Positions 1 through 7,456 are shown, counted from the stretch's first letter. The stretch: 18,653 nt of DNA from DAINBT01 sp036732785 (GCA_964537505.1 CAZICK010000076.1:1-18653); one strand, 5' to 3'. Notes: generated by a model from the letters alone, not told the origin. Program-made: numbers and translations.

Positions 1-35
1 TACAGCAGTTCTTAGCCTCGTGTTCTGTACAGATT

Positions 36-65
36 CTTATGAGGAACCAAAAAATGGTTCATAAG
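36..65. repeat. Inverted repeat, possible weak terminator
   Basis: CTTATG...AACCA at 36-49 pairs with TGGTTCATAAG at 55-65. This gives an 11-bp stem with a 3-nt bulge (AGG) and an A-rich loop. It lies just beyond the stop codon of the minus-strand zinc-ribbon gene, so it could end that transcript. The stem is AT-rich and no long U tract follows on the minus strand, so the terminator role is weak inference. Confidence 0.35.
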
Positions 66-88
66 TTTTCACAAATCACAATATACAA

Positions 89-384
89 TTAACCTCTTGT
101 CATAGCCGCACCGCATTTGGGACATTGCATTTGATTGCATGGTTGCCCTGCTGTGTGCGGTGTCTTTTGGCCGCAACTGGGACAGACACAATTTCCGCCT
201 GGTCCCGAAGCAAAGGGACCGCCCATGCGACCACGTCCTGATCCTGCCTGTCTTGGCGTTCCTCTACCAGTTCCCGGTCACTGAACTGTGCTTCATTAAA
301 TTGGACAATTGGAGTCTGGCTAAGCCCAATGCTTTGGCAGATCAATCCGAGTATCGTAACAAGAAGCAGTAGTATGCGAGACAT
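89..384 (-). pseudogene. Gly-rich zinc-ribbon protein, probably frameshifted
   Basis: Two overlapping minus-strand frames appear to be halves of one gene. The upstream frame starts at ATG 384 and encodes a hydrophobic export-signal-like N-terminus (MSRILLLLVTILGLI...). The other frame is open from about 277 to the TAA at 89. It encodes a Gly/Arg-rich stretch (GRGRMGGPFASGPGG) and then two Cys pairs, CVCPSCG and CPKCG, with HTAGQPC between them. This is the pattern of a widespread small zinc-ribbon/rubredoxin-like family of unknown function found in many anaerobes. Joining the frames needs a one-base (-1) shift somewhere at about 277-227, giving a product of roughly 98 residues. Alternatively the ribbon alone could start at ATG 226 (45 residues), but no good ribosome binding site was seen there. 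The C-terminus of the upstream frame (to 100) looks like out-of-frame reading. The cause could be a sequencing error, a real mutation or programmed frameshifting; no slippery heptamer was seen. Ligand and role are unknown. Confidence 0.6.
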
Positions 385-517
385 AATCGATTCATTTCTC
401 TTGTTCCGGAGTCCCTTTATCGTTTGGGTTCTCCAATATAGTAAAACCGGTTTGAACGGTATCCACAAGGGCTATAATACTACCACAATCCAATCCTTTG
501 TCACGGGGCATCCGCGG

Positions 518-2170
518 TTATATTGAAACAATATATGTTTTATGAGGCGAGGCAATGAATGTGACTTCGGGGACGGGGACATCTTTTTGAAGAAATTTAA
601 CGTTTTCGCCGTTGCTTTGGACTTTGACTTTTCCCTTTTGACCTGGGAAAATCACTGTGAATTCCCGCTCGAATACCGTTCGTACCTCTAACGATTTATC
701 GGAAGGATAGCTTAATTCTAGCTTGCCAAGTTTTAAGCGTCGCCCTTTGGCATCTGGAGGCACTACAATAGTTCGGTAATCTTCCTGAATTCCATAAACA
801 TTGTGAACAACCATACTCCATATAGTCGGTCCCCAGCAATAATCGGGCACGCCCAGCGGGACGCCTTTTGTTCCATCATAACGCTCAAACGATTGGCCGT
901 CATGTTTTTCCACCAATTGCAGCATCTTGTCAGTTAATTCTCTGGCAATGTCATAATATCCATATCGATTCAAGCCCAGGGTAACCAGGTAATTAGTAGG
1001 CGGCCACATATCACCTCGCCAAAAACCTTTCGGATCGAAGGTAGGTTCATCCATGGCAGTAGTCGTTACCGGATATTGGGGCCACCATTGATTAGGGTCT
1101 TTCAACTGTTTTGCCAAGTGTTCGGCTTGTTCGGGTGATGCCGCCCCACAAGTAAGAGTAAGAAACCCTTGAATGGTGCGTACGGGAATCTTTTTATCGC
1201 TGTCTCTGTCGAGGCTATAAAAGAATTTTGTTTTCGGATCCCACATTTTCTTTTGCATCGCGGAGATTCGTTTGGCAATGTTTCTTTCATATTTTCCCGC
1301 CATTTCCAGGCGCCCTGTTTTTTGTGCCAACTCGACCATGGCCCGTTCAGACATCAACAGGAAACATGTTTGCTCGACTCCCTCGATATTCCCATACCAG
1401 GGGCCCCCGGAATCCCGACGAGGATGTTTAGTCAGCTTCAAATTATCAAGGGTTGCATGACGATCAAATGTCTCAAATCGAGCCGTCTGAACGATGTCTG
1501 CGATACTGCACTTTTTATAGGCGCCATATTCGATCAAGCCATCATTATCCGTGTCACGTTCAGTCGAGTACCAATTCATAAAAGCGTCTAAATATGGCAG
1601 GCACAACTCAAGTAACTCAGGGTCGTTTGTCTGTTGAAAAACTTTCTGACATCCCCACCCCAAAATCGGAATCTGGGAAAACCCCCCATACGGTAGTTCA
1701 GGCTCGATCGTACAAGGTACCATTCCGTAGCGATATGATCCTTTGGGAGCCTCAGGATTGTTATCAATGACATTCCAGTAATTGTGGAAAACGTCACGCA
1801 TAAGCGCGTCGTCATCGAGAGGCGCCCAGGCATTGAGGATAAACATCGTATCCCATTGTAACTGGCATTTTCCATAAGATGAATCATCTATTCCGGATAT
1901 CGAAAACCATCGATACGGCAGACCAGGCAGCTTCGGCTCCCACAGCTTATCAAACAGGCATTTCTCATAAAGGCTGTGGGCCAAATCAGTAAGTTTCCTA
2001 TCTTCCGTATTGATACATTCGGGTAAGTTTTCCATGGCATGGCGTATGGTTTTTTCAGAAGGGGTGAGTTTGTCACCGGCAGCATCTTCTTGATTACCAA
2101 AGAGGACACTACCAAACATGCACATAATAACTACGGTAAACCACAAAAAAATATCCACCTTATTTAACAT
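518..2170 (-). CDS. Secreted GH63/trehalase-like glycoside hydrolase
   Basis: This 550-residue protein has a hydrophobic N-terminus (about residues 8-25) that looks like a signal peptide, so the enzyme probably acts in the periplasm. The body is an (alpha/alpha)6-barrel type of the GH63/GH37-like clan. Visible motifs are WDTMF at 106-110, DTDNDGLIEYG at 206-216, RRDSGGPW at 251-258, WRGDMWPPTNYL at 384-395, ERYDG at 429-433 and WGPTIW at 446-451. In GH63 enzymes an Asp in the middle of the barrel is the general acid and a late Glu is the base. Glu429 is the best base candidate; the acid is less clear, with Asp253 possible. The last 80 residues look like a beta-rich cap. Related enzymes hydrolyse alpha-glucosides or mannosylglycerate-type solutes; the substrate here cannot be told. 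The start at 2170 is preceded by AGAGGTG at 7-nt spacing. It is probably a single-gene transcription unit from the promoter at 2265-2293. Confidence 0.88.
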   Translation of the reverse strand: MLNKVDIFLWFTVVIMCMFGSVLFGNQEDAAGDKLTPSEKTIRHAMENLPECINTEDRKLTDLAHSLYEKCLFDKLWEPKLPGLPYRWFSISGIDDSSYGKCQLQWDTMFILNAWAPLDDDALMRDVFHNYWNVIDNNPEAPKGSYRYGMVPCTIEPELPYGGFSQIPILGWGCQKVFQQTNDPELLELCLPYLDAFMNWYSTERDTDNDGLIEYGAYKKCSIADIVQTARFETFDRHATLDNLKLTKHPRRDSGGPWYGNIEGVEQTCFLLMSERAMVELAQKTGRLEMAGKYERNIAKRISAMQKKMWDPKTKFFYSLDRDSDKKIPVRTIQGFLTLTCGAASPEQAEHLAKQLKDPNQWWPQYPVTTTAMDEPTFDPKGFWRGDMWPPTNYLVTLGLNRYGYYDIARELTDKMLQLVEKHDGQSFERYDGTKGVPLGVPDYCWGPTIWSMVVHNVYGIQEDYRTIVVPPDAKGRRLKLGKLELSYPSDKSLEVRTVFEREFTVIFPGQKGKVKVQSNGENVKFLQKDVPVPEVTFIASPHKTYIVSI

Positions 2171-2264
2171 GACACACCTCTTTTGTAACCGTTCAGGCCA
2201 TTAGGGTCTGACTTTCCAGTTTGGCCAGCCAACACAACCAGCCGTAAAACAACAACTTACAATT

Positions 2265-2293
2265 AATATACCCTATTCTCGCATCGATGTCAA
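2265..2293 (-). promoter_or_regulatory. Sigma70-type promoter for the GH63 gene
   Basis: Read on the minus strand, TTGACA (2293-2288) is a perfect -35 box. It is followed by a 17-bp spacer and TATATT (2270-2265), a 5/6 match to the -10 box. Transcription would start near 2258, leaving a leader of about 90 nt before the ATG at 2170. The IS66 remnant begins about 30 bp away on the other strand. Confidence 0.7.
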
Positions 2294-2323
2294 GGATGTT
2301 TTTTTTGAAGCCCAGGGCCGCGA

Positions 2324-2610
2324 ATGTTCGATAACATTACTATTGGCAACAAAAAGTATAAGCGACGGATTACTCAACTGGAAACTGAAAACGCGGCCTT
2401 GAAGAAAGTCGAGGCAAAAAACTGGACCAGGTCCGTGTTCAGCAAATTGTCGAACTTCGCGATGACCCCCTGATTGTCATCGAATATCGTTTGCATGGCT
2501 ATATTTGTCCCCGCTGCGGCCAGATCGTTTGGACCAAACTTCCTGATGGTGTCATCGAAGGACAATTGTTCGGATCCATTATAGGTTCTACGTTGGCGTT
2601 CGGAGGATTC
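2324..2610 (+). pseudogene. Degenerate IS66-family transposase (TnpC) N-terminal fragment
   Basis: An ATG at 2324 opens a frame encoding MFDNITIGNKKYKRRITQLE and then ENAALKKVEAK. The frame breaks in a run of six A (2416-2421). Adding one A joins it to KLDQVRVQQIVELRDDP and then IEYRLHGYICPRCGQIVWTK, LPDGVIEG and FGSIIGSTLAF. The N-terminal leucine/coiled-coil segment, then an EYRLH...CPRCG zinc finger, then LPxGV...FG is the layout of IS66 TnpC (zf-IS66). The similarity stops at about 2610. The DDE catalytic domain is absent and no terminal inverted repeats were found, so this is a dead remnant. It converges on the ABC-F gene, whose stop codon lies only a few bases further on, so the deletion that removed the rest stopped at the edge of that gene. 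Confidence 0.75.
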
Positions 2611-2613
2611 ATT

Positions 2614-4569
2614 TTAATCCATTCGTTTTTCATACGCCTGGTAGAGCAGGTCCAGTTCGGTTTCTTTCTCATTATACTGCTGCTGAAGTTCCTTAAACTG
2701 TTGGAGATTCTTATAGATTAGGGGATCGCCAAAGCGTTCTCTCGTATCAGCCAATTTATGTTCCAGGGTCGTTATCATTTCTTCGATCTGTTCGACGGAA
2801 TATTTGTTGAATCGTTTGAGTTTTTCGGGCGTTTTCGCCCGTGGGGCGATCTGGGATCGGACGGCACATCGTTTTCTGGAGCCGCAGGTGGCTGCTTTTT
2901 CCTTTTGCTGCCATTCCTCCCGTCGTTTTTGCACCAGGGAAACATAATAGGAATATACGGGTTTAACGCCGACAAATTCGGTTTTGCCCAGGCAGCGTTC
3001 TCCCAGTTCGTCGGAACCGATTACCAGCAGCGTATCCACGACGCGGTCCAGAAAGTACCGATCATGGCTGACAACAATCATGGTGCCGCCATAGTCTTCC
3101 ATCGCGACCTCGAGCATCTCGCGACTGGCAATATCGAGATGGTTGGTGGGTTCATCCATGATGAGAACGTTGGATTCTGCCAGGACCAATCGACAGATCA
3201 TGAGTCGATTTTTCTGTCCACCGCTTAACTCGCCACATTTTTTGGATACGTCCTCGCCCGTGAATAAGAAGGCGCCCAACCGATTGCGTACCTGTTCCGC
3301 AGAAAGGTTCGGATTTACTTTCCATGCCTCATCGAGTACGCTTTGGGATTCATCAAGAACGTCGCCATGTTGGTCGAGATATCCCACGGTGAGATTATTT
3401 ACCGGGCGAATGCTGCCCGCCGACGGTTCCAGTTGACCCAGGGCCAAGCGTAAGAAGGTGCTTTTGCCAGTGCCGTTGGGGCCGGTAATCCCAAGTCGTT
3501 CCCCGCGGAGCACATCCAACGTAAGATTCTCAAATAGAGTTAAATCGCCAAAGGATTTCGATACGTTCTGACATCGCAGTACCAGTTCGCTGGTTGGTCC
3601 GATTTTGCCGAACGAGAAGTTGATCGTCTTCTGATCCGAGGGTTTATCCAGGAAATCAGGATTTTCTTTGAGCAAGCGGTTCAGTCGTGTTTTCCGACCG
3701 CGTGCCGTTTTTCGCATTCCCTCCTGGTCTTTATTGCGGGCGATGAAATCGCGTGTGCGTTCAACCATTTCCCTGCGTTTGACGTATTCGCGTTGCTGCT
3801 GAAGTCGCACGGTTTCTTTGGTTTGCACATAGTTGCTGTAATTGCCGTTCCAAACGTGCGCCCGGCGATTTTCCACTTCGATGATTTTTCGCGCTACGTT
3901 ATCCAATAAACAGCGGTCGTGACTGATGATGACGACGGCGCCGGGGTAGTTGGTGAGGAACGTTTCGAGCCATTCAGTTGCCTGCAGATCCAGATGATTG
4001 GTCGGTTCATCCAGAAGCAGCAGGTCGGTCTCCTGCATAAGTACCTGGGCCAGTCCCAGTCGGGACAATTGTCCGCCGCTCAGCGCCGTCGTCTGCGTCT
4101 GAAAAAGATCGGGTTCAAAGCCCAAACCTGCCAAGGTGGTCTGGATATGAATTTCGTAATCATAACCACCGGCGATTTCGAATTCATGGCAGAGTCGGTC
4201 GTACTGTTTCATTTTGGCTCGGAGGAGTGACCCGGTCAAGGTAGCCATAGCATGGGAAACGTTCTGTATCTCCCGTTGTAGCCTGAAGATATGATCGACA
4301 GAAGCGTGCATTTCTTCCAAAACGGTACGGTTGCCGTGGAATATTGCTTCCTGCGCCAAATACCCGATACGCAATCCTTTTGTTTTGGTAATTTCCCCCA
4401 TGTCGGGCTTGATATCGCCAACGATGAGCTTGAGAATGGTACTTTTCCCTGAGCCATTGGCTCCGACCATCCCGACTTTTTCACCGGAATGGAGTTGAAG
4501 ATTCATACGGTCCAGAACCATTTCCGCACCGAAAGTTATTTGTATGTCCTGCATCGTTACAAGGGCCAT
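2614..4569 (-). CDS. ABC-F family ATPase (ribosome-associated, two ABC domains)
   Basis: This cytoplasmic 651-residue protein has two ABC domains and no membrane segments. Domain 1 has Walker A GANGSGKST (36-44), signature LSGGQ (163-167) and Walker B/D-loop LLDEPTNHLD (185-194). The ABC-F interdomain linker spans about 240-330 and is rich in Arg/Lys/Gln. Domain 2 has GPNGTGKST (363-371), LSGGQ (448-452) and MDEPTNHLD (471-479). A charged coiled-coil tail (about 585-651) resembles those of Uup/ABCF3-type proteins. ABC-F proteins bind the ribosomal E site to rescue stalled ribosomes, tune translation or give antibiotic resistance; which applies here is not visible. The start at 4569 was chosen because GGGAG precedes it by 9 nt and the ABC fold begins at once. 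The frame is open upstream to 4689, but that 40-residue extension is not family-like. The ribosome binding site sits in a potential hairpin (4581-4595). Confidence 0.92.
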   Translation of the reverse strand: MALVTMQDIQITFGAEMVLDRMNLQLHSGEKVGMVGANGSGKSTILKLIVGDIKPDMGEITKTKGLRIGYLAQEAIFHGNRTVLEEMHASVDHIFRLQREIQNVSHAMATLTGSLLRAKMKQYDRLCHEFEIAGGYDYEIHIQTTLAGLGFEPDLFQTQTTALSGGQLSRLGLAQVLMQETDLLLLDEPTNHLDLQATEWLETFLTNYPGAVVIISHDRCLLDNVARKIIEVENRRAHVWNGNYSNYVQTKETVRLQQQREYVKRREMVERTRDFIARNKDQEGMRKTARGRKTRLNRLLKENPDFLDKPSDQKTINFSFGKIGPTSELVLRCQNVSKSFGDLTLFENLTLDVLRGERLGITGPNGTGKSTFLRLALGQLEPSAGSIRPVNNLTVGYLDQHGDVLDESQSVLDEAWKVNPNLSAEQVRNRLGAFLFTGEDVSKKCGELSGGQKNRLMICRLVLAESNVLIMDEPTNHLDIASREMLEVAMEDYGGTMIVVSHDRYFLDRVVDTLLVIGSDELGERCLGKTEFVGVKPVYSYYVSLVQKRREEWQQKEKAATCGSRKRCAVRSQIAPRAKTPEKLKRFNKYSVEQIEEMITTLEHKLADTRERFGDPLIYKNLQQFKELQQQYNEKETELDLLYQAYEKRMD

Positions 4570-4578
4570 GCATTCAAT

Positions 4579-4595
4579 CTCCCAGGTATCCTGGG
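4579..4595 (-). promoter_or_regulatory. Palindrome covering the ABC-F ribosome binding site
   Basis: On the minus-strand RNA, CCCAGG-AUA-CCUGGG forms a perfect 6-bp GC-rich stem (4595-4581). It includes the first three G of the Shine-Dalgarno GGGAG (4583-4579), 9 nt before the ATG at 4569. When folded, the site would be partly hidden. ABC-F genes are often controlled in their leader, so this may be a translational switch; that is inference. Confidence 0.45.
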
Positions 4596-4754
4596 TAGAG
4601 CAAACGACGACTCGAAAAACGTATCCGGGGATCGCCTGCAATCCACAAAGAACTATACTATCATTTATTGTATTGAGATTCAATCCCAATAGAGAAGATA
4701 CTGATATCGGAATGGCATAAAAAGGATGGATTAACGAAAATGAAGACTCTGCTC

Positions 4755-5399
4755 TTACCTATTGGCAAACCAGACGCAGTAGTCTTTTACCGAAGTGTAA
4801 TTCGGAGATTTCTTATCCCGCACCGTCAGGCCACACAGCGGGAAAATGAATCGCTGCTTCCCACAAGTAACGTCCACGAGAATACCATAGTGTTCATTCG
4901 CTTCGGTAATTTTATGAACCGTTACTTTGTCACCGCAGCCCAATGGGCCTCTGTCTTGCGGTTCGCTTACTTCGGCCTCAAATGGGAACTTGAGCACTTG
5001 TGATAAATGGCTATCCCACGCCTCAACTCTATCATCAGCGTCGGCAATAACCTTGAGAATGCGCTCACCTTCTTTGCCTCTACCAAGCCAAAAGAACTTG
5101 CTCTCCATTTGCTCTCGTATATCGTCAGCCGTTGTTTCCAAATCTCTCGACGAAGCTGGTTCAACCTCATTTAGTGACAGATACATCTCGGCCCAGTCCA
5201 GCCCATCTTCCTCGCTTTGCCTGATGTATTCAAGTGGCAGTTGCTTCAGGGTGATACTGTCCCAGCGAATTCCAATGATGTCATCACCTTCTTCTACATC
5301 GAAAATTCTTCCCTGCCAGCCGCTTATGCACACGGAATCATCATCAGGGCACATAATACCTTCTTTAACCTTCACTGAATCGCCTATGCTGAATTTCAT
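4755..5399 (-). CDS. CcbP-like calcium-binding protein
   Basis: This 214-residue soluble, acidic protein has no signal peptide. Residues about 1-85 (MKFSIGDSVKVKEG, then GWQGRIF, GIRWDSITLKQLP and GLDWAEMYL) look like a small SH3/KOW-like beta-barrel fused to a helical segment. Residues about 115-214 carry WDSHL...LKFPFEAEVSE, RGPL..GDKV, YGILVDV, FPLCGLTVRDKKSPNY and DYCVWFANR. This is the conserved core of the CcbP family, named after the cyanobacterial calcium-binding protein CcbP. In cyanobacteria CcbP buffers cytosolic calcium; a like role here is inferred from family only. The start at 5399 has AAGGGAG about 7 nt upstream. The gene points the same way as the ABC-F gene but is separated by 185 bp, so it is probably an independent unit. 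It stands back to back with the plus-strand operon that begins near 5661. Confidence 0.7.
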   Translation of the reverse strand: MKFSIGDSVKVKEGIMCPDDDSVCISGWQGRIFDVEEGDDIIGIRWDSITLKQLPLEYIRQSEEDGLDWAEMYLSLNEVEPASSRDLETTADDIREQMESKFFWLGRGKEGERILKVIADADDRVEAWDSHLSQVLKFPFEAEVSEPQDRGPLGCGDKVTVHKITEANEHYGILVDVTCGKQRFIFPLCGLTVRDKKSPNYTSVKDYCVWFANR

Positions 5400-5626
5400 C
5401 GCCGTTCTCCCTTACAAATACCAGCGAAACCTCTACTACCAAAAGATAAGTGACTGCTGTAAGCCCTTATTCTACAGAATATTATGTCAACAAAAGAGCC
5501 TCGAAGGGCAGAATATTGGCACCCAAAATCCATGCCTAACCTTTTGCCAATCAACTCCAGGGATGATTATGATACAAAGACGAGCGTTTCTCAAGCAAAA
5601 AAACTCAGTTCGATCAGAGGCAAATG
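5400..5626. other. Divergent intergenic region
   Basis: This noncoding stretch lies between the CcbP-like gene and the divergent operon promoter. A 6-bp inverted repeat, TATTCT-AC-AGAATA, lies at 5468-5481 next to a minus-strand TTGACA (5491-5486). It could be an operator, but no matching -10 box at normal spacing was found. No convincing gene was seen. Confidence 0.3.
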
Positions 5627-5654
5627 TTGTAAACCCGGTTCAGCCTGATATAAT
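5627..5654 (+). promoter_or_regulatory. Promoter of the pRiA4b-like/DUF6398 operon
   Basis: TTGTAA (5627-5632, 4/6 to the -35 box), a 16-bp spacer and TATAAT (5649-5654, perfect -10) point at the plus-strand genes. The predicted start site is near 5661, about 15 nt before the small ORF at 5676 and 80 nt before the first large gene. Confidence 0.6.
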
Positions 5655-5675
5655 GCTGTGGTTACAGCAGTGTGT

Positions 5676-5738
5676 ATGGAAAAAGCTGCGAAAAAAAAAC
5701 CTCGTAAAAAACAGGCAGTAATTGCCACTGATTTATAA
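5676..5738 (+). CDS. Possible 20-residue basic leader peptide
   Basis: ATG at 5676 opens MEKAAKKKPRKKQAVIATDL and stops at TAA 5736-5738, one base before the ATG (5740) of the next gene. It is the first ORF after the promoter and has seven Lys/Arg. It could be a translated leader coupled to the downstream gene by termination-reinitiation. It could also be the true N-terminus of that protein, cut off by a one-base frame change between 5722 and 5738. No strong ribosome binding site precedes it. Confidence 0.35.
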   Translation: MEKAAKKKPRKKQAVIATDL

Positions 5739-5739
5739 A

Positions 5740-6465
5740 ATGATAAACCTTAATCCCGACAGACATATCACTGTTACTCTCAGTCCACAAGACCAATCGC
5801 TCCTGCTGGAGCAATCTGTGGCAATTGATGAATGGATATTGACAAGAGTACGTAAGTCCAAACACAGGTCAAAACGCGGCAAATTAACGCTTTCTGTGTC
5901 TGAGAGCGAATCTCTGTTGGATGCGATTGCCTACGAAATCAACCATGCCGACAACGAAAGACAAAGAGCGGCGTTTGAGAATCTTCATAATTGCCTGGCT
6001 AACAGCTTCAACCACTCCACATCCGAAACAGACCATCACTTGCCGCATAAGCTAATGACTGGTCCGATGGAAGACCTATCTGCTTTTCTGCAAGGGAAAT
6101 CATTCGGCAGCCTTGAAGAACTCAACCTTGCATTAAGAAAATTGACGAATGTCCATAACCGTCAGGCTGACTCTGAAATGGGAGGTTTGTCACCGAATCA
6201 GGTTACACAATTGATTCATTTAGCCTGGGACAATCCCAATAATCCTATAGAACTCAATGATCAGTTGTCTCTTTCTGATTTGCAAAACGCCAGGTTTCTG
6301 TTGAACGCCCGCATATTCCTTCAAACCCTTCAGTCCAGCGAAAGCCCAACTGCTACAGCTAAAGGGAATCTGAATCGCAAATTCGTTAGCCAAATGCTCG
6401 AAAAAATGCACCGGCCGGATGATTTTCTCGAACAACTCCGCAAATATAATAAGGAAGTAAAATGA
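5740..6465 (+). CDS. Uncharacterised protein, tentatively pRiA4b ORF-3-like N-terminal type
   Basis: This 241-residue predicted cytoplasmic protein is rich in charged residues, with no signal or membrane segment. Residues about 10-100 look helical, with a basic patch (TRVRKSKHRSKRGK) followed by LTLSVSESESLLDAIAYEIN. The C-terminal third has LSPNQVTQLIH.AWDNPNNPIELN and ATAKGNLNRKFVSQML. This LSPxQ...P...TAKGNLxRKF pattern resembles proteins annotated as plasmid pRiA4b ORF-3-like or SEC-C-associated. If that is right, the usual C-terminal half is missing. The start is uncertain: ATG 5740 lacks a clear ribosome binding site, and a TTG at 5722 would add six residues. Its stop overlaps the start of the next gene (ATGA at 6462-6465), so the two are translationally coupled and probably work together. 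Function unknown. Confidence 0.6.
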   Translation: MINLNPDRHITVTLSPQDQSLLLEQSVAIDEWILTRVRKSKHRSKRGKLTLSVSESESLLDAIAYEINHADNERQRAAFENLHNCLANSFNHSTSETDHHLPHKLMTGPMEDLSAFLQGKSFGSLEELNLALRKLTNVHNRQADSEMGGLSPNQVTQLIHLAWDNPNNPIELNDQLSLSDLQNARFLLNARIFLQTLQSSESPTATAKGNLNRKFVSQMLEKMHRPDDFLEQLRKYNKEVK

Positions 6466-7211
6466 GCGAAAGTTACAAAAGTCACGTAACATCCATTTGG
6501 ATGGGGTCGCTGGCACAGAACCTAATTGGAAAACGGCAAAACAGCAAACCCTTAATTCGAACACGTTCTGCTCCTGCCGGGCAAAATGAATTCATGATCC
6601 CGGCTAATATGCAGAACGTTTTTGATGAGATCACACAATTGACAGATACTTTTTGCGAAAAGTTTTTGAACAATGAATACGGTTGTATTTGCAGGAAGCT
6701 TACCGCTGCACTATGCCGCAAACGCCCATCACCATTGCTAAAAGGCAAAATTCTAACGTGGACGGCAGGCATTGTTTATTCGGCTGGATGGATAAACTTT
6801 CTTGGCGACAAAAACCAATCGCCCTATATGAGTACAAAGGAATTGGCTGAAAACTTTGGAGTTGGGTTGAGCACCATGCAGGGCAAAAAACTTCAAATCC
6901 AGAACGCCTTGAACCTGATACCGCTTGATCCCGACTATACGCTTAGCAGCCGCCTTGCGGAAAACCCTTTGGTTTGGATGGTGGAAGTGAACGGTTTTGT
7001 CATGGATATGCGAACAGCCCCGCCTGAGTTCCAGGAAGCGGCTTTTAAGAAAGGGCTGATACCGTTCATTCCAGAGGATAAAAAAAAGCCTAAGCAGGAA
7101 GAGATAGAAACATTGGAATTCCCCTCACAAAAAAAGAGAACTGCTCAATCGAACAACGATCACAAAGCAATATATGATGGACCAACCCTATTTGACGGAT
7201 TGGAGGAATAA
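6462..7211 (+). CDS. DUF6398 domain protein
   Basis: This 249-residue cytoplasmic protein starts at ATG 6462 within the stop of the preceding gene, with AAGGAAG four bases upstream. Residues about 55-155 match the DUF6398 pattern as I know it: TDTFCEKFLNNEYGCICRKL, CRKRPSPLLKG, W.AGIVYSAGWINFL, then MSTKELAENFGVGLSTMQGK, which has helix-turn-helix character. A second conserved block follows at about 155-205 (LDPDYTLSSRLAENPLVWM, then VEVNGFVMDMR and GLIPFIPEDK). The last 45 residues are charged and likely disordered. The RPSPLL and GI.Y.....NFL motifs are well kept, so the gene is probably functional. The HTH-like stretch suggests nucleic-acid binding. The family has no assigned role; it is often found beside pRiA4b ORF-3-like or transposon-derived genes, as here. 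Confidence 0.75.
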   Translation: MSESYKSHVTSIWMGSLAQNLIGKRQNSKPLIRTRSAPAGQNEFMIPANMQNVFDEITQLTDTFCEKFLNNEYGCICRKLTAALCRKRPSPLLKGKILTWTAGIVYSAGWINFLGDKNQSPYMSTKELAENFGVGLSTMQGKKLQIQNALNLIPLDPDYTLSSRLAENPLVWMVEVNGFVMDMRTAPPEFQEAAFKKGLIPFIPEDKKKPKQEEIETLEFPSQKKRTAQSNNDHKAIYDGPTLFDGLEE

Positions 7212-7268
7212 TGGGCATGTATTGCTTCAGTCGGACTTGGACATTCCCTGAAATTTAGTTAATCTTTA

Positions 7269-7289
7269 TGATTTGCCAAAAGCAAATCA
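7269..7289 (+). terminator. Stem-loop after the DUF6398 operon
   Basis: TGATTTGC-CAAAA-GCAAATCA forms a perfect 8-bp stem with a 5-nt loop, 58 bp after the DUF6398 stop. No U tract follows, so intrinsic termination is uncertain. The rest of 7212-7393 shows no gene. Confidence 0.3.
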
Positions 7290-7393
7290 GATAAAATTAG
7301 GTGTAAACAATTAAACGCGTTTGTCCAATTCACGCTCAACCAGTACAACCATAAATGTACCCTTTCATAGTTATAGACATTTTCATTCCTTAC

Positions 7394-7456
7394 TCAGCCG
7401 ATAACTCCAACTGTCGCCATTATCTTCAATCTTTTTTGCGTAGCATGTTTCCCTCT
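7394..7456 (-). pseudogene. Decayed 5' end of a paralogue of the giant Cys-rich gene
   Basis: Bases 7401-7440 match 15463-15502, the start of the giant gene, at 36 of 40 positions. The match continues with gaps through the ribosome binding site (GAGGGAAACAT against GAGGAAAAACAT). Translated on the minus strand it reads TQKRLKIMATVGVIG and then stops (TGA, 7396-7394), against MQKRFKIIATVGVIS in the intact gene. The start codon is ACG instead of ATG (7441-7439). Nothing further homologous follows. It lies just after the lipoprotein gene, in the same direction, so it marks the lost next gene of the operon or the scar of a duplication. Confidence 0.7.

Noticed and set aside
2758..3228. Plus-strand ORFs inside the ABC-F gene
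   Set aside because: Antisense shadows; the minus strand has both Walker and signature motif sets.
4570..4689. 40-residue N-terminal extension of the ABC-F protein
   Set aside because: Not family-like and precedes the good GGGAG site; it belongs to the leader.
5468..5491. Inverted repeat plus TTGACA as promoter/operator of the CcbP-like gene
   Set aside because: No -10 box at 15-19 bp from the TTGACA, so not listed as a promoter.
4927..5721. Long plus-strand ORF across the CcbP-like gene
   Set aside because: Its first part is antisense of a well-supported gene and its tail is low-complexity; no start signal.
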